From: Variovorax sp. E3 | Lineage (GTDB): Bacteria > Pseudomonadota > Gammaproteobacteria > Burkholderiales > Burkholderiaceae_C | Length of the DNA: 35,834 bases | Direction of reading: 5' to 3' | Assembly (NCBI RefSeq): GCF_016082275.1 | Contig: NZ_MOWM01000069.1 | Coordinates: 1-35,834, forward strand | In this document: in pieces, positions 19,101-27,757 of the stretch | Layout of the letters: the number at the start of each line of letters is the position of its first letter | Numbering within the stretch: position 1 is the stretch's first letter | Made by a program: the position numbers and the translations under genes | The notes under the pieces: model-generated | What the model saw: only the letters and a program-made list of their open reading frames with translations | Databases searched by the model: none | Told to the model about the DNA's origin: nothing

Positions 19101-19711
19101 CGGTGAACCTGGCCGCGCTCGACGAACTGGCCATTGCCAGCGAGCGCAAGACCTTCCTTGACGCGCAATCGGCCGACCTGAACGAAGCCATCGGCACGCT
19201 CGAAGACGCCATCCGCAAGATCGACGCCGAAACGCGCGAGCTGCTCGGCGGCACCTTCAAGATCGTCAACGACCACTTCAGCCGCATGTTTCCCGAGCTG
19301 TTCGGCGGCGGCAATGCGCGGCTGGTGATGACGGGCGACGAAATCCTCGATGCTGGCGTGCAGGTGCTGGCGCAGCCGCCCGGCAAGAAGAACCAGACCA
19401 TCCACCTGCTGTCGGGCGGCGAGAAGGCGCTCACGGCCATTGCGCTCGTGTTCGCCATCTTCCAGCTGAACCCGGCGCCTTTCTGTCTGCTGGACGAAGT
19501 GGACGCGCCGCTGGACGACGCGAACACCGAGCGCTATGCCAAACTCGTCTCCGCTATGAGCCGTGAAACCCAGTTCCTTTTCATCAGCCACAACAAGATC
19601 GCCATGGAAATGGCCGAACAGCTGATCGGCGTGACGATGCAGGAGCAGGGCGTGTCGCGCATCGTGGCCGTCGACATGGAAGCGGCCGCCTCGATGGTCG
19701 CAGCTGCTTAA
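16196..19711 (+). CDS. smc: Chromosome segregation ATPase SMC
   Basis: 1171 aa, full length. The N-terminal head begins MRLNSIKLSGFKSFAEPT with Walker A GPNGCGKS (residues 31-38). Long coiled coils flank a hinge at about residues 510-650 (APWLAKHGLEGMQGLWSRI begins it). The C-terminal head carries the ABC signature LSGGEKALTAIAL near residue 1072 and Walker B CLLDEVDAPLDDAN near 1098. SMC dimers with ScpAB compact and segregate the chromosome. The GTG start at 16196 is required because it begins the conserved head. Very high Glu/Ala/Arg content makes long antisense ORFs, which are not genes. zipA-like and ligA genes follow, probably in the same operon. Confidence 0.98.
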   Translation: MRLNSIKLSGFKSFAEPTNFLLPGQLVGVVGPNGCGKSNIMDAVRWVLGESRASELRGESMQDVIFNGTTTRKQASRSSVELVFDNADHRAGGQWNQFGEIAVRRVLTRDGTSSYYINNQPVRRRDVQDVFLGTGLGPRAYAIIGQGTISRIIESKPEELRLFLEEAAGVSKYKERRRETENRLGDTRENLTRVEDILRELNANLEKLEKQAEVAARYNTLQGDATKKQHQLWFLKRSESNADQAKIKADSEKAINDLESRTADLRRIESELETVRQAHYGAGDLVNQAQGKLYEASAEVGRLEGEIRFVVEGRQRVEQRLVQLREQMGQWGRRREEAETEIETLAGAGVDAEEQAILLAAQLEEHDARMPELEEAVQRAQDQANTQRTTVSQVQQQIQVLAADQRNIEEQSRQLTQRSERLRADQNALAAPDEARLLDMQEQHAAAQEAASEADARLQELQESVPQLDDDRRAKQQAVNTEGARHAEYSARLDALRALQEKVKTDGKLAPWLAKHGLEGMQGLWSRIHIEQGWESALEAALRERLGALEVSRLEMVRAFGNDAPPAKLAFYSPPAAGVPEGTATLPRLSGLLRLNDAGQQALLNDWLHGCYTADSFEDALAQRGTLQAGEVIYVKSGHAVSSHSVNFYAPDSEQAGLLARQQEMENLERQLRAQTLINEEARTALVRAEAAYADAAQRLVTARREAAETQSRAHELQVETLRMTQLAEQTRARSQQLAADLGEVDAQLEELQERRISAEGRFEELDMQLADSQERHAQLDERVIEAGRALNASREQHRSLERQAQEATFSQRTLEARRAELNRSIETAAQQVVALTDEDERARAELSRLSDAAAQAGLQDALSLKLERETALGAARSQYDDLTLKLRASDERRLQLERELDPLRQRITEFQLKEQAARLGVEQYQQLLDDAGADLEAVELSIETDKVKLTGLQSEIDRLNREVVALGAVNLAALDELAIASERKTFLDAQSADLNEAIGTLEDAIRKIDAETRELLGGTFKIVNDHFSRMFPELFGGGNARLVMTGDEILDAGVQVLAQPPGKKNQTIHLLSGGEKALTAIALVFAIFQLNPAPFCLLDEVDAPLDDANTERYAKLVSAMSRETQFLFISHNKIAMEMAEQLIGVTMQEQGVSRIVAVDMEAAASMVAAA

Positions 19712-19726
19712 GCCGAGCAGCACCCG

Positions 19727-20830
19727 ATGAGCAGCCTCACACTCGCCCTGACCATCCTCGGCGGCCTCGTTCTCGCGGCCGTCGTTGCCTACAACACGCT
19801 GATGTCGCGCCGCAATGCGCCGCGTCAGCCCGACGCGGTCGATGTCGCGCTGGCCGACGCCGAGCGCGCGCTGTCGGGCGCGGCCGACGGCGTGGAGCCG
19901 ATGCTCCATGTCGACCCCAACCAGTTGGCCGGCAGCGACCGCCATGAACCCCTGTTCGACCCCGACCTGCCGGCGCCCAGCGGCGTGCCCGTGCCCACCG
20001 GCGAGCGGCGCGGCGGGCTCGACCCGCTGATCGACGTGATCGCGCCGATCTCGCTCGAAGGCCTGGCCTCGGGCGATGCCGCCATCGCGGCCATGCCGCC
20101 GACGCGGCGCGCGGGCAGCAAGCCGGTGGCCATCGAAGGCCTCAACGAACACAACGGCCAGTGGGAGCCGCCCGTGCCGGGGCAGCGCTACAGCGCGTTC
20201 CAGGTCGGCGTGCAGTTGGCCAACCGCACCGGCGCACTCAACGAAATCGAGTACTCCGAATTCGTGGTCAAGGCACAGGCCTTTGCCGATGCCGTGAACG
20301 GCGCGCCCGAGTTCCCCGAAATGCTCGACGAAGTGGCGCGGGCCCGCGAGCTCGACCAGTTCGCCAGCGCGCACGACGCGCAACTGGGCTTCGTGCTGCG
20401 CGCGCTGCATGCGGCCTGGAGCCCTGGCTACGTGCAGCAGAACGCGGCGCGGCTGGGCTTTGTCGCCGGCATCATTCCGGGGCGCATGGTGCTGCCGACG
20501 GGCGAGGTCGGGCTGCCGCCGATCCTCGGCCTGGCCTTCGACACGCAGGCCGCGCTGGCCGACGACCCGGCGCAATCGGCCATTCGCGAGTTGAGCCTGA
20601 GCCTGGACGTGCCGCAGGTCGACCGCGGCGAAGAGCCGTTCCGCCGCATGCGCGAAGCCGCCGCCACGCTCGCGCGCGAAATGGACGGCGTGGTGACCGA
20701 CAGCGACGGCCAGTTGCTGCGCGACGAGACGATGGACGTGATCGGCGCCGACCTCGAACAGCTCTACGACACGCTGGATGCGCGCGATCTCGCGGCGGGG
20801 TCGCCGCTGGCGCGCCGCCTCTTCAGCTAA
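19727..20830 (+). CDS. zipA: ZipA-like FtsZ-binding membrane protein
   Basis: 367 aa. One N-terminal membrane helix (LALTILGGLVLAAVVAYNTL, residues 5-24) is followed by an acidic, Pro-rich linker to about residue 130 and a folded C-terminal domain that resembles the ZipA FtsZ-binding fold (RYSAFQVGVQLANRTGALNE, then EFVVKAQAFADAVN). ZipA tethers FtsZ to the inner membrane at division. The position, 15 bp after smc and just before ligA, matches the zipA-ligA neighbourhood of gammaproteobacteria. Sequence similarity to E. coli ZipA is weak by eye, so the name rests on topology, domain look and synteny. Confidence 0.78.
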   Translation: MSSLTLALTILGGLVLAAVVAYNTLMSRRNAPRQPDAVDVALADAERALSGAADGVEPMLHVDPNQLAGSDRHEPLFDPDLPAPSGVPVPTGERRGGLDPLIDVIAPISLEGLASGDAAIAAMPPTRRAGSKPVAIEGLNEHNGQWEPPVPGQRYSAFQVGVQLANRTGALNEIEYSEFVVKAQAFADAVNGAPEFPEMLDEVARARELDQFASAHDAQLGFVLRALHAAWSPGYVQQNAARLGFVAGIIPGRMVLPTGEVGLPPILGLAFDTQAALADDPAQSAIRELSLSLDVPQVDRGEEPFRRMREAAATLAREMDGVVTDSDGQLLRDETMDVIGADLEQLYDTLDARDLAAGSPLARRLFS

Positions 20831-20852
20831 TTCCGACCTCCGGGAGACACCC

Positions 20853-22955
20853 ATGACATCGCGCGACGAAGCGGCACGCGAAGCCGCCGCACTGAGCGAA
20901 AAGCTCCACCGCCACGCCCACCTTTACTACGTGCTCGACGCGCCCGAACTGCCGGACGCCGAGTACGACAAGCTGTTCCAGCGCCTGCAGGCCATCGAGG
21001 CCGAATACCCCGACCTGCGCACGCCCGATTCGCCGACGCAGCGCGTGGGCGGCAAGGTGCTCGACGGCTTCACCAAGGTGCGCCACAGGGTGCCGATGCT
21101 GTCCATCCGCACCGAGACCGACATCACCCCTGGCGGCGCCAGCGCCTTCGACGCCCGCGTGCGCAAGGAACTGGGCCTGGCCGAAGACGGGCCGCAAGTG
21201 GCGTACGTCTGCGAGCTCAAGTTCGACGGCCTGGCCATGAACCTGCGCTACGAGCACGGCGTGCTGGTGCAGGCCGCGACGCGCGGCGACGGCGAGGTGG
21301 GCGAAGAGGTCACGCAGAACATCCGCACGGTGCGCGAGATTCCGCTGCGCCTGAACGGCAAGGCGCCGCCCGTGGTCGAGGTGCGCGGCGAGGTCTACAT
21401 GAAGCGCGCCGACTTCGACGCGCTCAACGAGCGCCAGCGCGAGAAGATCGCGGCCGGGCAGAAGAACGAGAAGGTGTTCGTGAACCCGCGCAATGCGGCG
21501 GCCGGTGCGGTGCGCCAGCTCGACCCGGCCATTGCGGCGGCGCGGCCCCTGAGCTTTTTCGCCTACGGGTTGGGCGAGGTCACACCGGCCGGCGAAGGCG
21601 GGCCCGACTGCCCGACGCAGTTCGACTGGCTGCAGCAGTTCGCCGCCTGGGGCTTCCCGGTGGCCACGCAGACGGCGCGGGCCACGGGCGCCATCGAGCT
21701 GATCGCTTTTCACGAGAACATCGGCCGCCAGCGCGATGCCTTGCCCTACGACATCGACGGCGTGGTCTACAAGGTCGACAGCATCGGGCTGCAGCGACAG
21801 CTGGGCTTTGTCTCGCGCGAACCGCGCTGGGCCGTGGCCCACAAGTACCCGGCGCAGGAGCAACTGACCGAGGTGCTGGGCATCGAGATCCAAGTCGGGC
21901 GCACCGGCAAGCTCACGCCGGTGGCCAAGCTGGCGCCGGTGTTCGTCGGCGGCGTGACCGTGACCAACGCCACGCTGCACAACGAAGACGAAGCGCGCCG
22001 CAAGGACGTGCGCGTGGGCGACACCGTGATCGTGCGGCGCGCCGGCGACGTGATTCCCGAAGTGGTCGGCGTGGTGCCCGAAAGCCTGGCCAAGCCCGAC
22101 GACCAGCGCGGCCCGTTGTTCACCATGCCGCACCAGTGCCCCGTGTGCGGCTCGGAGGCGGTGCGCGAAGAGGAAGAAGTCGACTACCGCTGCACCGGCG
22201 GCCTGTTCTGCGCGGCGCAGCGCAAGGAAGCCATCCTGCACTTCGCGGCGCGTCGTGCGGTCGACGTCGACGGGCTGGGCGACAAGCTGGTCGAGCAATT
22301 GGTCGACGCGAACCTGATCCGCACCTTGCCCGACCTGTACAAGCTCGGCTTCACCACGCTGGCGGGGCTGGACCGCATGGCGGAGAAGTCGGCCAAGAAC
22401 CTGGTCGATGCGCTCGAGGCATCGAAGAAGACCACGCTGCCGCGCTTCCTGTTCGGCCTGGGCATCCGCCACGTGGGCGAGAGCACCGCCAAAGACCTGG
22501 CCAAGCACTTCGGCAAGCTCGACAGCATCATGGACGCGACCGAAGAGCAACTGCTCGAGGTGAACGACGTCGGCCCGGTGGTGGCGCAAAGCCTGCGCAC
22601 CTTCTTCGACCAGCCGCACAACCGCGAAGTGGTCGAGCAACTGCGAGGTCGGGAACCTGACGGGTGCGGCCTGAGCTGGGAAGAGGGCGAGCCCGCCGTT
22701 CGCGCGCCCAAGCCGTTGGCGGGCCTGACCTTCGTCATCACCGGCACCCTTCCTACGCTGAGCCGGGACGAAGCGAAGGATAAATTGGAGGCGGCCGGCG
22801 CCAAGGTGTCCGGCTCCGTCAGCAAGAAGACCCATTACCTCGTTGCCGGCGAAGAAGCCGGCAGCAAGCTCGACAAGGCCCGCGACATCGGGGTCGAGGT
22901 GATCGACGAGGCGCGTTTGCTGGAAATCCTGGCCCACGGTGTGGTGGCGGATTGA
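20853..22955 (+). CDS. ligA: NAD-dependent DNA ligase LigA
   Basis: 700 aa. ATG 20853 follows CGGGAGACACCC, while the frame is open further upstream without a better site. Domain Ia has HLYYVLDAPELPDAEYDKL. The adenylation site is CELKFDGLAMN with Lys123 as the AMP-lysine. A Cys4 zinc finger uses Cys429, Cys432, Cys447 and Cys453. Helix-hairpin-helix repeats follow (RFLFGLGIRHVGESTA), and a C-terminal BRCT domain (GLTFVITGTLPTLSRDEAKD) ends the protein. LigA seals nicks in replication and repair using NAD. Complete and typical. Confidence 0.98.
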   Translation: MTSRDEAAREAAALSEKLHRHAHLYYVLDAPELPDAEYDKLFQRLQAIEAEYPDLRTPDSPTQRVGGKVLDGFTKVRHRVPMLSIRTETDITPGGASAFDARVRKELGLAEDGPQVAYVCELKFDGLAMNLRYEHGVLVQAATRGDGEVGEEVTQNIRTVREIPLRLNGKAPPVVEVRGEVYMKRADFDALNERQREKIAAGQKNEKVFVNPRNAAAGAVRQLDPAIAAARPLSFFAYGLGEVTPAGEGGPDCPTQFDWLQQFAAWGFPVATQTARATGAIELIAFHENIGRQRDALPYDIDGVVYKVDSIGLQRQLGFVSREPRWAVAHKYPAQEQLTEVLGIEIQVGRTGKLTPVAKLAPVFVGGVTVTNATLHNEDEARRKDVRVGDTVIVRRAGDVIPEVVGVVPESLAKPDDQRGPLFTMPHQCPVCGSEAVREEEEVDYRCTGGLFCAAQRKEAILHFAARRAVDVDGLGDKLVEQLVDANLIRTLPDLYKLGFTTLAGLDRMAEKSAKNLVDALEASKKTTLPRFLFGLGIRHVGESTAKDLAKHFGKLDSIMDATEEQLLEVNDVGPVVAQSLRTFFDQPHNREVVEQLRGREPDGCGLSWEEGEPAVRAPKPLAGLTFVITGTLPTLSRDEAKDKLEAAGAKVSGSVSKKTHYLVAGEEAGSKLDKARDIGVEVIDEARLLEILAHGVVAD

Positions 22956-23067
22956 CGATCGGCTTAAGCTTCTGTTTACCGGCCGTTACGCGACTTCATC
23001 CGAGCGCAGTCAACAGGGTCTACAACCTGGCGTTGAAAGAAAACTGAAAGGCCACAAGGAGTCCCTC

Positions 23068-23487
23068 ATGCAAAAAATTCGTGTTCTTGGTGCCTGCGTT
23101 GCACTTGGCGGCGTTGCGCTGCTGAGCGGTTGCGTGGGTGTGCCGGGCGATCCCTACTACAGCGGAGGCTACGGCGGCGGTTACTCGTCGGGGCCTTACT
23201 ACAGCGAGCCCGCGCCCGTGGTGGTGGCGCCGGCGCCGGTCTACATCAACGGTGGTGGCTATTACGACGGGCGCCGTCCGTATTACCGCGATCGTCCTTA
23301 CTACCAGCGGCCGGCCTATCCGGCAGTGCGTCCGGGTTATCCCTATCCGGGTGGCGGGCGTCCGACGCCACCGGCTTGGGGTGGTGGCCGTCCGCCCCCC
23401 GCGATACTGCCTCAGGGCGCGCCCCGGCAGACCCCCAATGCCCATATGTTGACGTCGCCGGACCAAAAGGGCACCACCCCTCCTTGA
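23068..23487 (+). CDS. Small Gly/Tyr/Pro-rich lipoprotein
   Basis: 139 aa from ATG 23068, preceded by AAGGAGTCCCTC, an excellent ribosome-binding site that decides the start over the longer open frame. The lipoprotein signal reads MQKIRVLGACVALGGVALLSGC with Cys22 (written here as MQKIRVLGACVALG plus GVALLSGC). The remainder is low complexity: YYSGGYGGGYSSG, then VVVAPAPVYINGG and repeated RPYY/RPGYPYPGGGRP. It resembles small envelope lipoproteins common in Burkholderiales with no assigned role. No catalytic motif is present. Confidence 0.82.
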   Translation: MQKIRVLGACVALGGVALLSGCVGVPGDPYYSGGYGGGYSSGPYYSEPAPVVVAPAPVYINGGGYYDGRRPYYRDRPYYQRPAYPAVRPGYPYPGGGRPTPPAWGGGRPPPAILPQGAPRQTPNAHMLTSPDQKGTTPP

Positions 23488-23532
23488 GCCGCGTGACGGG
23501 CACGGTCGCGAGGCTGTCGCGATAATCCCGCC

Positions 23533-24072
23533 ATGGCCATCCGCGACATCCTGAAAATGGGCGACCCCCGGCTGCTGCGCATCGCGCAGCCGGTCGCCGC
23601 CTTCGACACCGACGAACTGCACCTGCTGGTGCGAGACATGTTCGAGACCATGCATGCCGTCAACGGCGCCGGTCTTGCGGCGCCCCAGATCGGCGTCGAT
23701 CAACAGTTGGTGATCTTCGGCACCGACATCGCCAACCCCCGCTATCCCGACGCGCCGCCGGTGCCTCGTACCGTGCTGCTGAACCCCGTCATCACGCCGT
23801 TGAACGACGAGGAGGAAGAGGGCTGGGAAGGCTGTCTCTCGGTGCCGGGCCTGCGCGGCGTGGTGCCGCGCTTCGCCAACATCCGCTACACCGGGTTCGA
23901 CCCTTACGGCGACCCGATCGACCGGGTTGCCACGGGCTTTCATGCGCGCGTGGTGCAGCATGAAGTCGATCACTTGCTGGGCAAGCTGTACCCGATGCGG
24001 GTGCGCGACTTCTCGCGTTTCGGCTACACCGAGGTCCTGTTCCCGGGCCTCGATGCCGCCGACGACGATTGA
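23533..24072 (+). CDS. def: Peptide deformylase
   Basis: 179 aa. All three signature motifs are present: GAGLAAPQIG (residues 45-54), EGCLSVPG with the metal-binding Cys, and QHEVDHLLG with two metal-binding His and the catalytic Glu. It removes the formyl group from nascent protein N-termini using Fe2+ in the cytosol. The C-terminus RFGYTEVLFPGLDAADDD is typical of a second-copy type in Burkholderiales. fmt is not adjacent, so this may not be the main def gene of the genome; that is inference. It converges on the DoxX gene with only 6 bp between stops. Confidence 0.96.
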   Translation: MAIRDILKMGDPRLLRIAQPVAAFDTDELHLLVRDMFETMHAVNGAGLAAPQIGVDQQLVIFGTDIANPRYPDAPPVPRTVLLNPVITPLNDEEEEGWEGCLSVPGLRGVVPRFANIRYTGFDPYGDPIDRVATGFHARVVQHEVDHLLGKLYPMRVRDFSRFGYTEVLFPGLDAADDD

Positions 24073-24078
24073 GCCAAC

Positions 24079-24474
24079 TCAGTTGTATTTGCTGCTGAGC
24101 GCGAAGCGGCCGCCACCCATGAACGCCAGGGCCAGCGCCGCGAACAGGAACATGCCTTGCAGTTCCAGCGCCCAGCCGCCTTGCTTGCCCAGCGAGGTCA
24201 GGTCCTTCATGTGGACCAGCGTGAACGCCACCAGCATGTTGATGGCCACGATCCACGCGGCCGGCCGCGTGTACAGGCCGATGATCAGCAGCACCGGCGC
24301 CACCACCTCACCGATGTAGACCAGGTAGGCCAGCGCGCCGGGCAGCCCGTGCTGGGCCAGCATGCCGGAGATGAAGCCGACGCCGCCCTGCAGCTTGGCG
24401 ATGCCGTGCAGCAGGATCAGGACGCCAAGCGAAACGCGCAGGATGAACTTGCCGGTGTCGTCGGATTTGACCAT
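24079..24474 (-). CDS. DoxX family integral membrane protein
   Basis: 131 aa with four hydrophobic segments. The N-terminal pattern LRVSLGVLILLHGIAKLQGG is the DoxX/TQO small-subunit signature, and PGALAYLVYIGEVVAPVLLI and MLVAFTLVHMKDL follow. DoxX proteins are inner-membrane proteins with poorly defined redox or thiosulfate-related roles. The gene starts at 24474 facing away from aapJ. Family placement is good; function is open. Confidence 0.9.
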   Translation of the reverse strand: MVKSDDTGKFILRVSLGVLILLHGIAKLQGGVGFISGMLAQHGLPGALAYLVYIGEVVAPVLLIIGLYTRPAAWIVAINMLVAFTLVHMKDLTSLGKQGGWALELQGMFLFAALALAFMGGGRFALSSKYN

Positions 24475-24548
24475 TTGAGTAGGTTCCAGTTGAAGTGATT
24501 CGAAGGGCCGTATGGTAGTGAACCCGCGGCGCTTTCATACAGCCTCGT

Positions 24549-24564
24549 GATGCGCATATGCATC
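24549..24564. promoter_or_regulatory. Palindrome upstream of aapJ
   Basis: GATGC (24549-24553) and GCATC (24560-24564) flank GCATAT. It lies 15 bp upstream of a good -35 candidate, a plausible activator or repressor site shared by the divergent doxX and aapJ genes. Only symmetry is seen. Confidence 0.28.
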
Positions 24565-24578
24565 CAACCCGGAGTTCT

Positions 24579-24608
24579 TTGGCAGAGTCCGGCGACGCCC
24601 CGTACACT
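24579..24608 (+). promoter_or_regulatory. Candidate sigma-70 promoter of aapJQM
   Basis: TTGGCA (24579-24584) and TACACT (24603-24608) are separated by 18 bp, 30 bp before the aapJ ATG, which has GAGGAG as ribosome-binding site. Confidence 0.5.
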
Positions 24609-24638
24609 GCCTTTTGCTTACTGTTGAGGAGAACACCA

Positions 24639-25673
24639 ATGAACAAACGATTCCGCCCGGCACTGCTGGCTGCCGCCTCCGTCATCGCCTTGGCCGCGGC
24701 CGCGCCGGCTTTCGCGGGCAAGACGCTCGACGCGGTCAAGCAGCGCGGCACCGTCAAGTGCGGCGTGACCAACGGCGTGGCGGGCTTCTCGGCGCCGGAC
24801 ACGCAGGGCAACTGGTCGGGCCTGGACGTCGACACCTGCCGCGCCATTGCCGCGGCCGTGCTCGGCGACGGCAAGAAGGTCGACTTCGTGCCGCTCAATT
24901 CGCAGCAGCGCTTCTCGGCCCTGCAGGCCGGCGAAATCGACATCCTCGCGCGCAACACCACCTGGACGCTCACGCGCGACGCCTCGCTGGGCTTCAACTT
25001 CACCACCATCACCTACTACGACGGCCAGGGCTTCCTGGTGCCGAAGAAGCTCAAGGTGACGAGCGCCAAGCAACTGAAGAACGCGACCATCTGCACCCAG
25101 TCGGGCACCACCAACGAGAAGAACGTGTCGGACTACTTCCGCGCGCAGGGCATTCCGGTCAAGACCGTGGTGTTCGAGAGCTTCGAGGCCTCGTTCAAGG
25201 CCTTCTTCTCGGGCCGTTGCCAGGCTTTCACGACCGACGCCTCGGCGCTGGCCGGCCTGCGCAACAAGGAAGCGCCCAACCCCGACGACTACATCATCCT
25301 GCCCGAGCTGATCTCCAAGGAGCCGCTGGCCCCGCTGGTGCGCCGTGGCGACGACGAGTGGTTCGCCATTGCCAAGTGGGTGCCCAACGCGCTCATCGAG
25401 GCCGAAGAGGCCGGCGTGACGCAGGCCAATGCCGACGAGCTCAAGGCCAACAGCAAGGACCCGGCGCAGCAACGCCTGGTCGGCACCGGTGAAGACCTGG
25501 GCAAGCTGCTCGGCCTGGACAAGGACTGGTCGTTCCGCGCCATCAAGGCCGTGGGCAACTACGGCGAGGTGTTCGAGCGCAACGTCGGCCCCAAGTCGGT
25601 GCTGAAGCTGCCGCGCGGCTCGAACAACCTCTGGAGCAAGGGCGGCCTGATCTACGCACCCCCCGTTCGATGA
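24639..25673 (+). CDS. aapJ: Amino-acid ABC transporter substrate-binding protein (AapJ type)
   Basis: 344 aa from ATG 24639 (site GAGGAGAACACC). A Sec signal peptide ends at about residue 27 (AFA before GKTLDAVKQRG). The mature protein has KCGVTNGVAGFSAPDTQGNW, GLDVDTCRAIAAAVLG and TTWTLTRDASLGFNF, which mark the general L-amino-acid binding protein group (AapJ/BztA). It delivers broad-range L-amino acids to the AapQM permease. The stop overlaps aapQ by 4 bp. No aapP ATPase gene follows here; hom comes instead, which is unusual. Confidence 0.94.
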   Translation: MNKRFRPALLAAASVIALAAAAPAFAGKTLDAVKQRGTVKCGVTNGVAGFSAPDTQGNWSGLDVDTCRAIAAAVLGDGKKVDFVPLNSQQRFSALQAGEIDILARNTTWTLTRDASLGFNFTTITYYDGQGFLVPKKLKVTSAKQLKNATICTQSGTTNEKNVSDYFRAQGIPVKTVVFESFEASFKAFFSGRCQAFTTDASALAGLRNKEAPNPDDYIILPELISKEPLAPLVRRGDDEWFAIAKWVPNALIEAEEAGVTQANADELKANSKDPAQQRLVGTGEDLGKLLGLDKDWSFRAIKAVGNYGEVFERNVGPKSVLKLPRGSNNLWSKGGLIYAPPVR

Positions 25674-26668
25674 GCAGCGGGACGTCGCGCCGCGGCGTCT
25701 GGCTGGCCTGGGCGGTGCAGGCGCTGCTGGTGCTGGCCGTGGCGGCCGGTGCCGTCTGGGTGGTGCACCATGCGCTCGAGGTGCTTCGCGCGCGGGGCGT
25801 GCGTTCGGGCTTCGACTTTCTCACCGAGCCCGCGGGCTTTTCGATCAGCGAAGGCTGGCTCGACTTCGACGCGAGCCAGCCGTTCTGGCGCGCGTTTCTC
25901 GCGGGCCTGATCAACACGGTGCGGGCAGCGGTGCCAGCCGCCATCTTCTCGGTGGTGCTGGGCACGCTGATCGGCATCGGCCGGCTCGCGCCGCACGTGC
26001 TGCTGCGCGGCATCTGCACCGCCTACGTCGAACTGCTGCGCAACGTGCCGCTGCTCGTGCAACTGCTGATGCTGGCCTTTGCCATGGCCAACCTGCTGCC
26101 CGACCCGACCGAGCCCGTGCACCTGCTGCCGGGCGTGTGGCTCAGCAAGGGCGGTCTCAGCGTGCCCTGGCCCGTGGCGGGCGAGGGTGGCTGGTGGCCC
26201 ACGCATTTCGAGTGGCCCGAGCGCGGGGCCTTCGGCGTGACCGGCGGTGCTGCGCTGAGCCCTGAATACGTGACCATCGTCGCGGGCCTGACCTTCTATT
26301 CGGCCGCCTTCGTGGCCGAGATCGTGCGCGCGGGCATCCTGTCGGTCTCGCAGGGGCAGGTGCTCGCGGGGCAGGCGCTGGGGCTGTCTTCAGGGCAGCA
26401 GTTGCGCATCGTGATCCTGCCGCAGGCGCTGCGCGTGATCGTGCCTTCGCTGACCAACCAGCTCTTGAGCCTGACCAAGAATTCGTCGCTCGCGGTGGCC
26501 GTCGGTTATCCGGAGCTGGTGTCGGTGGCCAACACCACCATCGGCTCGAATGGCCGCGCCTTCGAGTGCATCGCCATCATCATGGCGGTCTACCTGCTGC
26601 TGTCGCTGCTGATCTCCTTCGGCATGAACCGCTACAACGCGCGCGTCGCGCTGCGGGGCTGGCAATGA
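25670..26668 (+). CDS. aapQ: Amino-acid ABC transporter permease (AapQ type)
   Basis: 332 aa. An N-terminal helix precedes a periplasmic stretch with GFDFLTEPAGFSISEGWLDF, typical of AapQ/BztB. The permease core follows (NTVRAAVPAAIFSVVLGTLIG, YVELLRNVPLLVQ) with the coupling loop (GQALGLSSGQQLRIVILPQALRV). The overlaps with aapJ and aapM are both ATGA, so the three are co-translated. It forms half of the inner-membrane channel. Confidence 0.93.
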   Translation: MSSGTSRRGVWLAWAVQALLVLAVAAGAVWVVHHALEVLRARGVRSGFDFLTEPAGFSISEGWLDFDASQPFWRAFLAGLINTVRAAVPAAIFSVVLGTLIGIGRLAPHVLLRGICTAYVELLRNVPLLVQLLMLAFAMANLLPDPTEPVHLLPGVWLSKGGLSVPWPVAGEGGWWPTHFEWPERGAFGVTGGAALSPEYVTIVAGLTFYSAAFVAEIVRAGILSVSQGQVLAGQALGLSSGQQLRIVILPQALRVIVPSLTNQLLSLTKNSSLAVAVGYPELVSVANTTIGSNGRAFECIAIIMAVYLLLSLLISFGMNRYNARVALRGWQ

Positions 26669-27719
26669 GAAACGTCGCGCAAGGGCCCATTGCATGGCGC
26701 AGCGAACTCTGGGGTTCGCCGATGCGCGCGCTGGCGACGGTGCTGCTGCTCGCGCTGCTGGCGTGGGGCGGGTTCCATGTCGTCGAGTGGGGCGTGATGC
26801 ACGCGGTGTTCCGGCCCGACGCCGAGGCCTGCCGTGCGGTGCAGCATGGCGCCTGCTGGGGCGTGGTGGCCGAGAAGTGGCGGCCGATGCTGTTCGGGCG
26901 CTTTCCCTATGAAGCGCAATGGCGCCCGGCGATCGCGGTGGTCGTGCTGTCGGCCGTGACCGTGCTCAGCGCGTGGCCGCGCAGTTGGCGCTGGTGGCTG
27001 GCGCCGCTGTGGATCGTCGCGCTGCTGCTGTTCGTGCTGCTGATGCGCGGCGGCGTGCTCGGCCTGAGCGACGTGCCGACCAGCCGCTGGGGCGGGCTGC
27101 CGCTGACCATTGGCCTGGCCGTGGTCGGGCTGGCGCTGGCCTTTCCGCTCGCGCTGCTGCTCGCGCTGGGGCGCCGCTCGAACTGGCCCGTGGTGCGCAC
27201 GCTGAGCGCGAGCTACATCGAGCTGGTGCGCGGCGTGCCGCTGATCTCGGTGTTGTTCATGGCCTCGTTCCTGCTGCCGCTGCTGTGGCCGGCGGGTTGG
27301 CAGCCCGACGTGCTGGTGCGCGTGCTCGCGGGGCTCACGCTGTTCGTGGCCGCGTACCTGGCCGAGATCATCCGGGGCGGCCTGCAGGCGGTGCCGCGCG
27401 GGCAGACCGAAGTGGCGATGGCGCTGGGCTTCGGCCGCTGGCCGGTGCAGCGCGACATCGTGCTGCCGCAGGCGCTGCGCCTGGTGGTGCCCGCGCTGAC
27501 CAACAGCGTGGTCGGCACGCTCAAAGACACCTCGCTGGTCACCGTGGTCGGCCTGTTCGAGCTGACCGGCGCGCTGGGCCTGGCGCTGGGCGGCGACCCG
27601 ACGTGGCGCCCGTTCTACCTGGAGGGCTATCTCTTCATCGCGGCCGTCTACTGGGTGCTGTGCTTCGGGCTCTCGCGCTACAGCGTGTGGCTCGAAAAGC
27701 GCCTGTCGGCCGCGCCTGA
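26665..27719 (+). CDS. aapM: Amino-acid ABC transporter permease (AapM type), apparent stop loss
   Basis: The permease core is complete: long N-terminal region with several helices, SYIELVRGVPLISVLFMASF, coupling loop (MALGFGRWPVQRDIVLPQALR), and the end SRYSVWLEKRLSA. As given, the frame then has no stop and runs through the hom leader and terminator into hom, ending at 29352. A TGA at 27717-27719 comes into frame if one base is restored nearby, for example a third C in GGCC at about 27709, giving a 351-aa protein ending LSARA. I therefore place the end at 27719. A natural AapM-Hom fusion would translate a leader and terminator out of frame, which is unlikely. An aapP gene is missing downstream. 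Confidence 0.82.
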
Positions 27720-27757
27720 GCCGGGCGCCGGCGGGCTGCGGTACACTTCGGGCCTTC

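Noticed and set aside
13628..20854. A 2408-codon open frame on the minus strand spanning hipA, the lipoprotein and the whole of smc and zipA
   Set aside because: Only the 13628-14923 part has protein character (HipA). The rest is antisense to smc and zipA, with the His/Arg/Gly-rich composition of high-GC shadow frames.
23150..23480. Gly/Tyr/Pro-rich repeats as a structural or silk-like repeat system
   Set aside because: Repeats are irregular and short, as in many small envelope lipoproteins.
24073..24090. CAACT-C-AGTTG between def and the DoxX gene as a terminator
   Set aside because: The loop is one nucleotide and there is no U-tract; it cannot form a useful hairpin.
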